A stretch of DNA of 64,000 bases from contig JBGCGF010000051.1 in the NCBI GenBank assembly GCA_045110575.1, positions 1 to 64,000 of the forward strand. Direction: 5' to 3'. The position numbers were made by a program, and so were the translations under genes. A model generated the notes under the pieces. It searched no databases and had not been told where the DNA came from. It saw only the letters and a list, made by a program, of their open reading frames with translations. The stretch comes from CALDTK01 sp045110575. GTDB taxonomy: Bacteria > Bacteroidota > Bacteroidia > Chitinophagales > Saprospiraceae. Shown in pieces: positions 8,147 through 16,079 of this stretch (position 1 is its first letter; the number at the start of each line of letters is the position of its first letter).

Positions 8147-8525
8147 GAGCGCGGGCTGCTGTTAACGAGCCGCGAAGGTAAGCCCAATAGGAATTTTGAA
8201 TTTGGGAATTTTGAATTTTGAATTGCGGTAGGGACGCACGGCCAGACCACTCCTTACCTAGCGTAAAATTCCAGACAAGTACAGACACTCAAAATGAGTC
8301 GGAGACGAGCAACACCTGCTCAACATCCAGCCGGCCGTCACGATCATTCAAAATTCGAAACTCAAAATTCCAATGCTGTCACAAAATTCATACTTCAAAC
8401 GTTAGTGGTATCTAGCGGTTCGCAAACACTATCCGAGCTGTAGTCGAGCCAACGTCTTGAACATCCAAAATTCAAACTTGCGTAGAAGCGAAGCTTCAAA
8501 GCCAATTCAACATTCGAACCTCCCC
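8147..8525. repeat. Intergenic repeat cluster between pheS and the O-antigen ligase-like gene
   Basis: This 379-bp gap holds AATTTTGAAT words (8190-8222), copy B of the direct repeat (8305-8370), and the inverted partner (8457-8520) of the 6430-6500 element. On the minus strand TTACCTTCGC near 8174-8183 may be a weak -7 element for pheS. No gene is seen. The open frame upstream of 8526 is repeat sequence, not conserved coding sequence. Confidence 0.6.
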
Positions 8526-9833
8526 ATGGGAGTTTCTCGGCTGCATGTCTTTATGGTTGTGCTGGCTACGCTAATGTGGATGTGGACGCTCACGGTCAAA
8601 GCACGAACGCCCCTAGGCACCGCAGTTGTCGGTATGGGACTTTTCAGTTTAGTCCGCTTGTACTGGAAGCCGTTTTCCATCCAGCTCTGGAAAGATGCAC
8701 CTCAAGCTGTTTGGCGATACATCAAGACGCCAGCGTACAGTCTGCCGTCATTGCTTTTTGTCGCCTATGCCTTGTCTGCAATCACAGCGACTGACTTCGA
8801 CAGGTTTTGGTCAATCCGGATGCAGCTCAGCGTTCAGACATTCGGAATACCAGGTTCTTTTTTGCTCCTGAGCGTGATCTACATTCGCTATCGTGACCAC
8901 TTATACATGGCCTTCGGACTGTTCGCTACGGTAGCTGCGATTGGCGTTGGTAGCTACTTATGGATCAACAACGATGCGGTCCTCGTTGCGCTAGGCCAAG
9001 GACGTGTTGTCCCAACGCCTTCAGGACATGTCCGTTTTGCCATGACACTTGCGGTTACTGCTATTGCCATGTGGTGGTATGCGATCGTCGGATTCAGTAG
9101 CGCACAAACCTTAGACCAGCCCGTAGATTGGCTTGGTATGCCACGCACGTGGCTACGGATTTTTGCCTTTGTGTTTGCGTTCATTTTAACGTGTGTGCTT
9201 CACCTTGTCGCCATTCGCACGGGACTGCTAATGTTCTACCTCGGATTCGTCGTTTTACTCGCTCGAATCCTTCTTCCTAAAGTGGGCTGGAAAGGCGCCT
9301 TCATTGCTTTGATCTTATCCGTCTTGCTGGCTGGTGTGGCTGCGACACAAATTCCTTCGCTTTCGCGAAAACTTGCGTACGTGAGCTTTGACCTGGAACA
9401 AATGGGACAGAAAGGTCAAAAAACGTATTCCGATGCGGGCCGTTTTGCGAGCATTATGGCTGGACTCGAGGTCGTCCGTGAACATCCACTAACGGGTGCT
9501 CCAAACGGTGATATTTCAGCAGCGATGCATTCAGCTTACGCCAAAACAGGAAACCCGACGGTCACTCACCCACCCCACAATCAGTTCCTGTACAGTTGGG
9601 TTGCTGCAGGTTTACTGGGATTTCTAGGCGTCTGCGCCGTTCTTATAGGGCCGCTGATTGATAGCAGGTTTTGGCGAAAGCCCCTCCTTGCAGAAGGATG
9701 GATCATGATGGCCGCCATGTTCATGATTGAAGCACCATTGGAATCTGACATCGGGATAGGCCTTTGTCTACTCGTCCTTTACCTCCCGAAGATTGGAGAA
9801 GGGTTGCGCCCAAAAGAACCTGGCCAAGAATAA
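8526..9833 (+). CDS. O-antigen ligase/polymerase family membrane protein
   Basis: From ATG 8526 the protein has 435 residues and about ten hydrophobic segments, with a long periplasmic loop near residues 295-355 containing SDAGRFASIMAGLEVVREHPLTGAPNG and HPPHNQFLYSWVAAGLLG. This pattern (R..R..W..a...i..hPl.G.G, then H..h...l...G) is typical of Wzy_C/WaaL proteins, which ligate or polymerise surface polysaccharide at the periplasmic face of the inner membrane. A longer frame from TTG 8457 would begin inside a dispersed repeat, so the ATG is preferred. It is not in a polysaccharide cluster, and its substrate is unknown. It carries one exact dispersed 14-mer plus two variants. Confidence 0.85.
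   Translation: MGVSRLHVFMVVLATLMWMWTLTVKARTPLGTAVVGMGLFSLVRLYWKPFSIQLWKDAPQAVWRYIKTPAYSLPSLLFVAYALSAITATDFDRFWSIRMQLSVQTFGIPGSFLLLSVIYIRYRDHLYMAFGLFATVAAIGVGSYLWINNDAVLVALGQGRVVPTPSGHVRFAMTLAVTAIAMWWYAIVGFSSAQTLDQPVDWLGMPRTWLRIFAFVFAFILTCVLHLVAIRTGLLMFYLGFVVLLARILLPKVGWKGAFIALILSVLLAGVAATQIPSLSRKLAYVSFDLEQMGQKGQKTYSDAGRFASIMAGLEVVREHPLTGAPNGDISAAMHSAYAKTGNPTVTHPPHNQFLYSWVAAGLLGFLGVCAVLIGPLIDSRFWRKPLLAEGWIMMAAMFMIEAPLESDIGIGLCLLVLYLPKIGEGLRPKEPGQE
9668..9681 (+). repeat. Dispersed 14-mer GTTTTGGCGAAAGC, copy 3 (in O-antigen ligase-like gene)
   Basis: Exact copy, read in a third frame as part of R-F-W-R-K-P. Confidence 0.75.
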
Positions 9834-9876
9834 GATTTGCTAGCCTACAGGAGGCGCAGTAACATCTCGATAGCTT

Positions 9877-10584
9877 CTACCGAAACTTCGTCGGCATCTT
9901 ACTTACTCGCCTAGGCATCCAAGGCTGACTGACGATCAGTGGAGGATCTGGCTGCTTGTATTTGCGGAAGTAGAATCCAGCAGCAACGCCAAAGAGAAAA
10001 CCTCCGATGTGCGCCCACCAAGCGACACCGCCACCGCCGTCTGTCGGTCCGCCTAGACTAGCTGTACCACTGAAAAGCTGCTGTACAATCCAGAATCCCA
10101 AGAAGAGGAATGCGCTAATCCGGAACGGGAAAAACAACCAAAGCATCTTGATTTGTGAGTGCGGAAAACAGACGAGATAAGCGCCCATTACTGCTGCAAT
10201 TGCGCCCGATGCTCCAATGGCAGGAATAACAGATTCCGGTCCGGCGAGAAAGTGCGCGATTGTCGCAATGATGCCTCCAAAAAGATAGAACAGCAAGTAC
10301 TTCATGCTGCCGATGGTCTGCTCGATGTTATCACCGAAAAGCCAGAGGAACATCATGTTGCCAAGTAAGTGCATAAACCCACCGTGCATGAAGATGCTCG
10401 TCAAAACAGTCAAGCCAAAACCATCGGCTGGAATAAATCCATTGCCATATACAAATGCCTCTAGTTCTGCTTGAGGCATTGAGTACTGAAAAATAAAGAC
10501 CACCACGTTCAGTGCAATCAGCACATAATTGACGATCGGGAACTGACCGTTGGGGACGTTGGTATCGCCGTAAGGGAATATCAT
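9877..10584 (-). CDS. Rhomboid family intramembrane serine protease
   Basis: The 235-residue polytopic protein cleaves substrates within the membrane. The catalytic dyad is visible: Ser126 in GASGAIAAVMGAY and His192 in WAHIGGFLFG. The family oxyanion element is H72-LLG-N76 (MHLLGNMMFLWLFGDNIE). Six membrane segments are predicted, with the short C-terminal tail (KYKQPDPPLIVSQPWMPRR) in the cytoplasm. Length and motif order match the GlpG/YqgP core without extra domains. Substrates are unknown. It is convergent with the O-antigen ligase-like gene and divergent from the lipoprotein operon. Confidence 0.95.
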   Translation of the reverse strand: MIFPYGDTNVPNGQFPIVNYVLIALNVVVFIFQYSMPQAELEAFVYGNGFIPADGFGLTVLTSIFMHGGFMHLLGNMMFLWLFGDNIEQTIGSMKYLLFYLFGGIIATIAHFLAGPESVIPAIGASGAIAAVMGAYLVCFPHSQIKMLWLFFPFRISAFLFLGFWIVQQLFSGTASLGGPTDGGGGVAWWAHIGGFLFGVAAGFYFRKYKQPDPPLIVSQPWMPRRVSKMPTKFR

Positions 10585-10884
10585 GGAGGTAAGGTAAAGC
10601 GGGAATTGAGATATGGGATTTAGGATTCGAGATTTCTTTAGAGACGCTATCGATATATTAAAACGTTAGAATGAGCGCTTCAACGTGAACACATCAACTC
10701 GCGCGAAGCGTGATCCTCGCATTTGTTACGAAACATACTTGGCGGCCTTACATGGTCAAAGGCCCTCTTTGCAGTAACCTACATAGAACATGAAGAGGCG
10801 AGAATTCCCTTAAGCCAAAGCCAATTTGAATATGCGTTTCATTTTACACCTTCAACTCAGCCCCCTAATAGAACCTTACAGGAG
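10585..10884. other. Intergenic stretch with GAGATATGGGATTT-type simple repeat
   Basis: Bases 10600-10638 hold imperfect 7-bp repeats (TTGAGATATGGGATTTAGGA and GAGATTT) like those at 24087-24118 and 27358-27400, each just beyond the end of a coding sequence. The rest has no convincing gene. The in-frame upstream extension of the next gene (from 10723) has no family resemblance. Confidence 0.45.
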
Positions 10885-11202
10885 ATGACACCAGAGCAAG
10901 AACTTTTCACTTCAACCGGCCAGGCAATTGAAGGCGCAACCTTAGGTCAACTCTTCGGAAAGCCCTGCTTCAAAACGAATGGTAAAGCCTTCGTTTGCTT
11001 CTTTGAAAACGAGATGGTCTTCAAACTCACAGGTGATAATCACAGCGATGCCTTAAGTCTTGACGGCTCAAAGTTGTTCGACCCTTCAGGAAAAGGAAGA
11101 GCAATGAAGGAATGGGTTCAAGTTCCAAGTGAGTACAAGGGAAGTTGGGAGAAATTTGCACTAAGCGCAAACGCCTACGTAGGTCAAACGAAAAAAGCAT
11201 GA
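10885..11202 (+). CDS. Small TfoX-like/hypothetical cytoplasmic protein
   Basis: From ATG 10885, preceded by GGAG, the protein has 105 residues. The segment GATLGQLFGKPCFKTNGKAFVCFFENEMVFKL resembles the N-terminal fold of TfoX/YjbR-like proteins (start of domain, glycine, then a two-stranded hairpin), and FDPSGKGRAMKEWVQVP looks conserved. I cannot assign a function. An open frame continues 54 codons upstream to 10723 but looks non-conserved, so the internal ATG is chosen. Its stop overlaps the next start as ATGA, making it the first gene of a three-gene operon. Confidence 0.65.
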   Translation: MTPEQELFTSTGQAIEGATLGQLFGKPCFKTNGKAFVCFFENEMVFKLTGDNHSDALSLDGSKLFDPSGKGRAMKEWVQVPSEYKGSWEKFALSANAYVGQTKKA

Positions 11203-11708
11203 GAAACATAACGAGCATAGTCATCACCTTCTTCGTCGTATTCGCCATGGTCTCATGTGCTTCAAACACGGCCGACGATGCCATTGCGAAGTCAGCCGAA
11301 TCCATCGCAGCAGACAAGACCGAGTTTTATAGCGTGCTTCAAAAACACCTTGACGCGGTTTCCAATAAGAATTTAGATTCTTTAGCGAGCACGCTTTCTC
11401 CGGAAGGAAAGATGCAGTTAATACTAGAAGGTTCGGAAGTACTTCATACTGTCGACAGCTTTCTACTTAATCAAAAAGCGTTCTTTGAATATGGCGACTG
11501 GACGTTCGAAACAAGAATAGTCAATACGGATATTGGACAGCGCTTAGGACTCGCAACGGTCGAGATAATCTACAGAGAAGCTGAGCGCAACGGCGAACCG
11601 TACTTTAATAGAATGACAATAAGCTATGCGCTCGAAAAAGTAGACGGGTCTTGGTATGTGATCAAGGATCACGCGAGTTCAGTAGAGAAGTCAACAGATA
11701 AGAAATGA
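11199..11708 (+). CDS. Lipoprotein with NTF2/SnoaL-like domain
   Basis: The start ATG 11199 overlaps the preceding stop by 4 bp and yields a lipoprotein signal peptide, with the lipobox FAMVSC placing the lipidated Cys near residue 17. The mature protein (FYSVLQKHLDAVSNKNLDSLASTLSPEGKM, then WTFETRIVNTDIGQRLGLATVEIIY and YALEKVDGSWYVIKDHAS) has the helix-helix-strand pattern of SnoaL/DUF4440-like NTF2 folds. These are small binding or enzyme domains, and no catalytic residues can be assigned. Translational coupling on both sides ties it to its neighbours. Confidence 0.75.
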   Translation: MRNITSIVITFFVVFAMVSCASNTADDAIAKSAESIAADKTEFYSVLQKHLDAVSNKNLDSLASTLSPEGKMQLILEGSEVLHTVDSFLLNQKAFFEYGDWTFETRIVNTDIGQRLGLATVEIIYREAERNGEPYFNRMTISYALEKVDGSWYVIKDHASSVEKSTDKK

Positions 11709-12376
11709 GCAAACTCGTTTTCATTTGTCTCGTACTGATAGGTTTATCGTCTTGCAGAACTACTTCAAGGACGAAGGTGAGTAATGACTTACCACGAACA
11801 TTCTCAGAAACGTACGTAGACAAAAGAGACAATGCGACGTATGGCATTGTCCAAGTAGGAAATCAACGTTGGTTTGCTGAAAACTTAAAATACCTCACCC
11901 CTAACTCTATTTGCTACAAACAGAAAAAATCAAATTGTAGCAAATTTGGAAGGCTTTATCCTCACGATGAACTTGACATCGTATGTCCAGAGGGGTGGCG
12001 TGTTCCTAATATTAAAGATTGGCAATCACTGAAGTCTCATTTTCAGCAAGACTCGATCTTCGCATTGTTAGATACGGTGCGATGGGACAACACTACCAAC
12101 CATACCAATGCATCAGGCATATCCTTTTCCGGAACTGGATATCAAATGGGGAAGAGGCTATTTCTTGGCGAACAGGCGGCCACGAGTATTTGGCTAAACC
12201 AGATAAACAAGTTTGATGAATACTACCATGTTCACCTTTATGGTGGCGAAGGGATTGAATTCAAAAATTCTGGCTACACGACAAATGAGGTCTTTCATGC
12301 ACACCCTATTCACAACTTGGAGCATCGTCGATTTTCGATAAGGTGTGTATGCGAAAAAAGCGAAGCAACACACTAA
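11705..12376 (+). CDS. FISUMP-domain lipoprotein
   Basis: The 223-residue protein has a lipoprotein signal (FICLVLIGLSSC) and a Fibrobacter succinogenes major paralogous domain, seen in YGIVQVGNQRWFAENLKYLTP, then GRLYPHDELDIVCPEGWRVPNIKDWQSL, GISFSGTGYQMG and the end RRFSIRCVCE. Such domains are common on surface proteins of Fibrobacteres and Bacteroidota; their ligands are unknown. The start overlaps the preceding stop by 4 bp, completing the operon. Base composition is more AT-rich than the flanking housekeeping genes, which fits accessory origin. Confidence 0.85.
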   Translation: MSKLVFICLVLIGLSSCRTTSRTKVSNDLPRTFSETYVDKRDNATYGIVQVGNQRWFAENLKYLTPNSICYKQKKSNCSKFGRLYPHDELDIVCPEGWRVPNIKDWQSLKSHFQQDSIFALLDTVRWDNTTNHTNASGISFSGTGYQMGKRLFLGEQAATSIWLNQINKFDEYYHVHLYGGEGIEFKNSGYTTNEVFHAHPIHNLEHRRFSIRCVCEKSEATH

Positions 12377-12379
12377 TAG

Positions 12380-12697
12380 AAAGTACTTAAAGCACATCTA
12401 ATAGCAAGTTCGTTTCCTGTCCTATCCGCACTTCATAACGAACTGCCCTCAGGCATTCCAGAGATGATGATCGCGCCAATGTCTTTGTTAAACTCTCACA
12501 CCCTGATATCATCAAATACACTTGAAACGACAGAGGATCAAATAGGTCTAGGAGGTACCATTTGAGACTGCGAAATAAAAAATGGAAAATTTGTCAGTTT
12601 AGATATCTATGCCAAGATGAGTCGGAAGTATGAGTCTAATTACGTTTTTCTACACGACCTAAAGGCCCCTCTATGCGTTTCTTTATTAGAACTTTAA
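12380..12697 (+). pseudogene. Possible gene remnant with internal TGA
   Basis: In the frame of the preceding gene, right after TAA-TAG, a stretch of 61 codons runs to TGA at 12563-12565, followed by 42 more codons to TAA at 12695. The translated text (for example ELPSGIPEMMIAPMSLL, and after the stop NGKFVSLDIYAKMSRKYESN) looks protein-like but I do not recognise a family. No start codon in a sensible place is evident. It may be a decayed gene, or chance open frame in an otherwise empty 364-bp gap. Confidence 0.3.
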
Positions 12698-12740
12698 ATT
12701 CTCTAAGCCGCTGGCGGCTTATTAAAATCATACCGACAAC

Positions 12741-13613
12741 TTGAACAAAAACAACCTCGACCAATACCATCTCCATAAAGAGAACCCTAGCGCTAGGCAA
12801 TTTGAAATGTTCGATCTCGAAATGTATCTGAATAAGCATCGCGCTCATATAAGTGTCCCGCACTCCCATAGTTTTTACCAGCTTCTTTGGTTCCAGTCAG
12901 ACCAGGGATCGCACCATGTAGACTTCAAGACGCATTCAATTATTCCAGGTCGAGTTTTCTTAATCGCTAAAAATCAAGTGCATTTTTTCGAAAAAGACAC
13001 ACTACAGAAAGGTGTAATCATGCACTTTAATGAATCATTCCTCTTGCACAATGAGACTGATATAGAGTTATTTATCCAATACGGTCTCTTCAACTCTGAA
13101 ACACCATACGTACAACTATCTCCTGACACAAAGGCTACAATCATGGCTTTGAAAGGTGAGATCGATAAAGAATTAACACACAGATCAGAATTTGGTCATC
13201 GGCTCATTACATCTCTACTTCTACGGACCATCTTGATTCAACTCGAGCGGAGTAATCGAAAGAGTAATCTGTCTGCTCAAAAGCATAATCAACTCTCTAC
13301 ATTTTTAAATTTCAGAGCGGCTTTAGAGATCGGATTCAAAAGCGAAAAGACGGTTTTAGATTACGCAAACGAGCTTCATGTCTCGTCTAAAACACTCACG
13401 ACCTACTGCAAGACTGAAACCGGCAAGCCTACTTCTCAATTAATCATTGACCGTAGGATCCTAGAAGCAAAGCGATTGTTACTCCATACGGAGTCTTTGG
13501 TTAACCAAGTAGGATACACCCTAGGATTTGGGGATCCTTCCTATTTCGTCAAGCTCTTCAAGAAGCAAGTTGGGATGACTCCTATGCAATTCAGAAAGTC
13601 AATTTCCGAATAG
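12741..13613 (+). CDS. AraC family transcriptional regulator
   Basis: The 290-residue protein has an N-terminal cupin-like sensing domain (VPHSHSFYQLLWFQ near 40, then PGRVFLIAKNQVHFFE) and a C-terminal double helix-turn-helix of AraC type: VLDYANELHVSSKTLTTYCKTETG, then VNQVGYTLGFGDPSYFVKLFKKQVGMTPMQFRK. The start is taken as TTG 12741, giving the full sensing domain; the next in-frame ATG (residue 23) would cut into it. It probably controls the small secreted protein gene immediately downstream, as local regulators often do. The ligand is unknown. Confidence 0.88.
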   Translation: MNKNNLDQYHLHKENPSARQFEMFDLEMYLNKHRAHISVPHSHSFYQLLWFQSDQGSHHVDFKTHSIIPGRVFLIAKNQVHFFEKDTLQKGVIMHFNESFLLHNETDIELFIQYGLFNSETPYVQLSPDTKATIMALKGEIDKELTHRSEFGHRLITSLLLRTILIQLERSNRKSNLSAQKHNQLSTFLNFRAALEIGFKSEKTVLDYANELHVSSKTLTTYCKTETGKPTSQLIIDRRILEAKRLLLHTESLVNQVGYTLGFGDPSYFVKLFKKQVGMTPMQFRKSISE

Positions 13614-13661
13614 TACCATTCTTCTTCCATTCTGTCCATTTCAGAGCGCTAACAGCCAAGA

Positions 13662-13669
13662 TACTTTTG
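13662..13669 (+). promoter_or_regulatory. Bacteroidota -7 element TACTTTTG before the 13693 gene
   Basis: TACTTTTG matches TAnnTTTG and sits 24 bp before the ATG, giving a leader of roughly 15 bases. No clear -33 box was identified. Confidence 0.5.
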
Positions 13670-13692
13670 CACTGTACCAAAAAACAACGGAC

Positions 13693-14070
13693 ATGTTCGC
13701 AAAATTTTCCTTCGCCGCAATCTTGGCTATCGCCTTGATTTTTACATTAACCTCCTCTACAATGGATAGCGCAAAACAGACTAAAGCCTACCTTCAAATC
13801 ACCTTGAAAATAAATGATGTAGATCGAGGATCTGCCGGAGCAGTATACGTCAAATACAAATCACCTTTCCTTAAGCAGATCCAGGGTGCAACTTCCAAAG
13901 AGTTACTCATGCGTAAAGACGATGTGCAAGTATTGCATGGCTTCACATCTGTTGAAGAGGCCAATGCTTATCTCAAAACCACCCTGTTCGAAAACGATGT
14001 GGTAAGAGAATTGAAGCCCTTCCTAAAAGCGTCACCTGAAGTTCGCGTCTATTCAGTATTCAGCAACTAA
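13693..14070 (+). CDS. Small secreted protein, probable dimeric alpha/beta-barrel fold
   Basis: The 125-residue protein starts with a signal peptide (MFAKFSFAAILAIALIFTLTSSTMDS) and a mature part reading as two beta-alpha-beta units (KAYLQITLKINDVDRGSAG, then KDDVQVLHGFTSVEEANAYLKTTLFENDVVRELKPFL). That periodicity, with a helix containing the pattern S.eeA..yL.t..F.ndvv, is typical of small monooxygenase-like (ABM/EthD-type) domains. Catalytic residues are not evident. Its own -7 element and terminator make it a single-gene unit beside an AraC regulator. Export is unusual for this fold. Confidence 0.6.
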   Translation: MFAKFSFAAILAIALIFTLTSSTMDSAKQTKAYLQITLKINDVDRGSAGAVYVKYKSPFLKQIQGATSKELLMRKDDVQVLHGFTSVEEANAYLKTTLFENDVVRELKPFLKASPEVRVYSVFSN

Positions 14071-14160
14071 TGAATTTCAATGGGTCATGCTTAGTTCACA
14101 TATTCTAGGCTTAAAGTTTCGGCTTCAGGCCTTATGAGTTCAAGTATTAGCTATCACCAA

Positions 14161-14196
14161 AACCGGCTTAGAAGAAATCTTCTGAGTCGGTTTTTT
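14161..14196 (+). terminator. Terminator after the 13693 gene
   Basis: AACCGGCTTAGAAGA pairs with TCTTCTGAGTCGGTT (one or two mismatches) and is followed by a T-run ending near 14196. Confidence 0.75.
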
Positions 14197-14237
14197 ATAC
14201 TTCACCCGTAGGCTACCTTAGGCAATAGAATCTACCC

Positions 14238-14798
14238 ATGAAATCTCCCTACGACAAACACTACCAAACCGAAGACCTATTCGGAGAGCCCTACCCTGAG
14301 CTGATTGAATTCTTTAAAGAGCGTTCAGGAAAGATACTGAACGTCGGTTGCGGACAAGGACGGAACGCCGTTGCGCTTGCACGTCTTGGATTTGAAGTGA
14401 CGACAATTGACAACTCAATCGTTGGAATCAAACAACTACAGGAGCTTGCTGACGCGGAAACCTTGGAGCTTCAAACTGCAGTAGCGGACATGTTTAACTT
14501 CGAAGGCTTCGGTGCGCATGACTATGTCTTACTTGATAGCATGTTCCACTTTGGAAAAAAGGAACTCAAAAAAGAAACCAACTTTGTTAAACACGTGGTA
14601 GCAAAAATGAAGCAAGGAGGAACGCTCGTTGTTTGTGTACAAGACACAGGAAAGAAAGTCGCTATTCTAAACGACGCGATCGACTACGTACGCAAGCTCG
14701 GGCGGATCGTAGACCTTCGTTTTACGTACGTTTATGTGGATGGTGAAAGTGATCATTCTACTACTACACCCTATCGGTTAGTGGTGGCGCAGAAATAG
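14238..14798 (+). CDS. Class I SAM-dependent methyltransferase (TehB-like)
   Basis: The 186-residue cytoplasmic protein has SAM motif I ILNVGCGQGRNAVALARLG at about residues 33-51, followed by the acidic strand end VTTIDNS and motif II AHDYVLLDSMFHF. It resembles small TehB/methyltransferase-25 proteins that methylate small molecules or toxic oxyanions. The substrate cannot be read from sequence. It stands alone between two terminator or repeat regions. Confidence 0.85.
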   Translation: MKSPYDKHYQTEDLFGEPYPELIEFFKERSGKILNVGCGQGRNAVALARLGFEVTTIDNSIVGIKQLQELADAETLELQTAVADMFNFEGFGAHDYVLLDSMFHFGKKELKKETNFVKHVVAKMKQGGTLVVCVQDTGKKVAILNDAIDYVRKLGRIVDLRFTYVYVDGESDHSTTTPYRLVVAQK

Positions 14799-14824
14799 CA
14801 AACGCTTTATTCAGCCCCCATCTT

Positions 14825-14857
14825 TGTGGTATGACCGTTCCCACGGTCCACCGAGAA
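14825..14857. repeat. REP-like hairpin element, copy 2
   Basis: TGTGGTATGACCG, then a GACCG..CGGTC hairpin and CCACCGAGAA. It matches copy 3 at 24144-24176 closely and copy 1 at 2577-2609 more loosely, and ends just before the ATG at 14868. Confidence 0.6.
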
Positions 14858-14867
14858 AAGTCACAAC

Positions 14868-15941
14868 ATGAAAAACCACCTTTTTACCACTTCCATACTC
14901 CTTTCGCTTTTTATCTGTTGCACATCCTGCAGCACTCAAGCGCAGCCTCAAGAAAAACTGCAGAACCCAACAGAAGAGTTCATTAAGGACACTTCGCTCA
15001 ATAGCACTAGCTACTTTAAGCAGGTTTACACGCAAGAAAAACTAGTCCGAGCTAGTGATGAAAAAATGCTCTCTATTGCAGACAGTCTCTTTTCCGGCAA
15101 TTACAGTACTTCTCTATTTCATTTTATAGTATTCACGAAGTCGATGAATGGAGCTGACGGCTTCTATTCAGAAATTCTTTGCTCATCCGCACATAAGTAC
15201 ATCATGGAGCAAACACTTTCTTTTACTAAGCACTTCACAGCTACCCCTAAGCTGGGAGAACCCGACATTGACAATTGGGCATCAAGCATCTATGGCGAAA
15301 TCCAGATTTCGAGAGAAGGTGATGAAGCCCTTGCCATCAAACAGATTGAGAAAGTAATGCTCAACAACGTTCAAGCGGCTAGCCCAGCGCATAGAGACTT
15401 CATCAAGCAGCTAATAAGAAAGATAAAGTACAACCACAAAAGTAACGACTTCTCAAAAGCCAGCGTAAGGCAGGAATCCCAAGACACCCTCAAAACCAAT
15501 CTCCTCCTCAACGGCCAAAAAGATGGCCTATGGAAAACCTTTCATTCCAATGGCCAACTGAAAAGAGAAGGCCTGTACGTTTTAGGGAAGAAAGAAGGCA
15601 TCCATAAAGAGTGGGGCGAAACAGGCATACTACTCGTAGAAGAAGTCTTCCAAAACGGAAAAGGGAACGGTCTAACGCAATGGTTCCACGATGGCGGTCA
15701 CCTTGCGGGTGAAGGTCAAATGGTTGATGACCTTCGTCAAGGACCTTGGAAGATCTGTGACATCGAAGAAAATGGCTTTTGCATAGATGCCAACTTCGTC
15801 GATGGTAAGCGCGAAGGACTCTGGAAAATTTACCACGACAAGACCAACACCAATGTCTGGAAGGAACAGACCTTTAAAGACAACCAGATGGTAGCAGAGA
15901 AGTGCTTTGATATGAAGGGGACGGCGATAGAATGCAAGTAG
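14868..15941 (+). CDS. Lipoprotein with YwqK/MORN-like repeats
   Basis: The 357-residue protein has a lipoprotein signal (LFICCTSC, Cys at about 21). The N-terminal 200 residues are helical and not recognised. From about residue 205 there are four or five MORN/YwqK-type units: KDGLWKTFHSNGQLKREGLY, KEGIHKEWGETGILLVEEVF, GNGLTQWFHDGGHLAGEGQ, RQGPWKICDIEENG and REGLWKIYHD. These beta-hairpin repeats occur in the so-called YwqK antitoxin family and in many Bacteroidota surface lipoproteins. No toxin partner is seen, so the antitoxin label should not be taken at face value. Confidence 0.8.
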   Translation: MKNHLFTTSILLSLFICCTSCSTQAQPQEKLQNPTEEFIKDTSLNSTSYFKQVYTQEKLVRASDEKMLSIADSLFSGNYSTSLFHFIVFTKSMNGADGFYSEILCSSAHKYIMEQTLSFTKHFTATPKLGEPDIDNWASSIYGEIQISREGDEALAIKQIEKVMLNNVQAASPAHRDFIKQLIRKIKYNHKSNDFSKASVRQESQDTLKTNLLLNGQKDGLWKTFHSNGQLKREGLYVLGKKEGIHKEWGETGILLVEEVFQNGKGNGLTQWFHDGGHLAGEGQMVDDLRQGPWKICDIEENGFCIDANFVDGKREGLWKIYHDKTNTNVWKEQTFKDNQMVAEKCFDMKGTAIECK

Positions 15942-16079
15942 TTCTTACGTTCTAGTAAGTTAACGAAGGCTACTAAACCGTGAACCAAGCACTGGCTTTA
16001 CTGTTAGGAGGCTATGGTGGTATAGCAGATAAATTTCTGCAGATTCGCAAAATCTACACCTTGATCCAACAGCAAAGAA

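Noticed and set aside
14868..15941. Toxin-antitoxin module from the YwqK-like repeats
   Set aside because: The protein is a lipoprotein and no small toxin gene is adjacent; the MORN-like repeats are common in surface proteins.
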